The translations under genes were made by a program, and so were the position numbers. The notes below the pieces were generated by a model. It had not been told where the DNA came from, ran no database searches, and was given only the letters and a program-made list of their open reading frames with translations. From a virus, in IMG/VR virus record IMGVR_UViG_3300020200_000014, positions 21,059 through 85,058 of that record: DNA of 64,000 nucleotides; one strand, 5' to 3'. Positions 63,803 through 64,000 of this stretch are shown here, one piece after another; within the stretch, counting starts at the first letter, position 1; each line of letters opens with the position of its first letter.

Positions 63803-63983
63803 CTTCTTCGCTCCTCTCTTCTTTTTTAATGAAAACATGCCGTGACAATTTGCCCGCATATTTGTTCCACGCTTCTACAATCTCAAAAGGAGATGCAGTT
63901 TTGTGACGTAAATAAAAGTCCAAGAACTTAGTATAGTCAGATTGAGACAATTCAGCCAAGTCTATATGGTATATGTTTTTCAT
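63777..63983 (-). CDS. Small hypothetical protein, first of the higher-GC operon
   Basis: A 68-residue protein (IYHIDLAELSQSDYTKFLDF, a KTASPFEIVEAWNKYAGKL helix, basic end) with an AGGA-type site before ATG. It heads the operon that runs to 63120. The operon may continue beyond the window edge. Confidence 0.55.
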   Translation of the reverse strand: MKNIYHIDLAELSQSDYTKFLDFYLRHKTASPFEIVEAWNKYAGKLSRHVFIKKEERSEEDGYIRASN

Positions 63984-64000
63984 TGTTAGTTCGTTTCCTG

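Overview
The window looks like part of the genome of a large, AT-rich, contractile-tailed bacteriophage (myovirus) with a T4-like structural and replication core. The evidence is a tail sheath, tail tubes, sheath-completion protein, neck-like protein, gp26-like baseplate hub protein, terminase ATPase, gp46/gp47 recombination nuclease, gp55-like late sigma factor and a tRNA cluster. Most genes are small, tightly packed or overlapping, and switch strand often. The host cannot be named. Many genes have Shine-Dalgarno sites, so the host uses that signal. Glycan genes, a CxxCH protein and secreted proteins suggest a diderm aquatic or soil bacterium, but this is only inference.

Layout. 1-5.7 kb: secreted or envelope proteins (one with a heme-type CIICH motif, one with a proline/threonine linker), a papain-like peptidase and tiny membrane proteins. 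5.7-16.8 kb: a sugar and glycosyltransferase cluster with SDR epimerases/reductases, a PDH-E1-like alpha/beta pair, a DegT-family enzyme with His in place of the PLP Lys, a radical SAM protein, GT2- and GT9-type transferases and a scar of broken genes. 16.8-24 kb: HNH and EDxHD-type homing endonucleases, AlkB-like and Sir2-like genes (both frameshifted here), a tail-tube paralogue, an alpha/beta hydrolase and a neck or tail protein. 24-44 kb: the virion module, interrupted by LAGLIDADG and double-HNH endonucleases. It includes gp14-, gp15-, gp18-, gp19- and gp26-like genes, the gp55-like sigma factor and a higher-GC ParB-like gene beside a truncated AT-rich relative. 44-50 kb: RuvC-like resolvase, nicotinamidase, an IS200/IS605 scar against the end of a short terminase, and CTP synthase. 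50-58.7 kb: class II ribonucleotide reductase with a 128-residue mini-intein at the catalytic cysteine, a full-length TnpB, and gp46/gp47. 58.7-64 kb: a TPR-GT9 protein, a small RNA gene with its own promoter and terminator, a tRNA cluster with an apparently circularly permuted tRNA-Leu(UAA), a GC-rich structured RNA scar and a higher-GC three-gene operon.

Two systems stand out. First, about ten otherwise unrelated proteins start with the same short tag (M-x-T-F-x-E-W/F/Y-L/I), usually followed by an L/I-x-E site. This resembles the T4 capsid-targeting sequence cut by prohead protease gp21. One tagged protein is a complete nicotinamidase, so the phage may carry an NAD-salvage enzyme inside its head. 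Second, the tRNA-Leu(UAA) gene has its 3' half upstream of its 5' half, exactly fitted between two other tRNAs.

The genome is also rich in selfish elements: five free-standing homing endonucleases of several classes, one intein, two TnpB genes and at least one further structured-RNA scar. Several reading frames are broken by single-base differences, which may be real decay, slippage or sequencing error.
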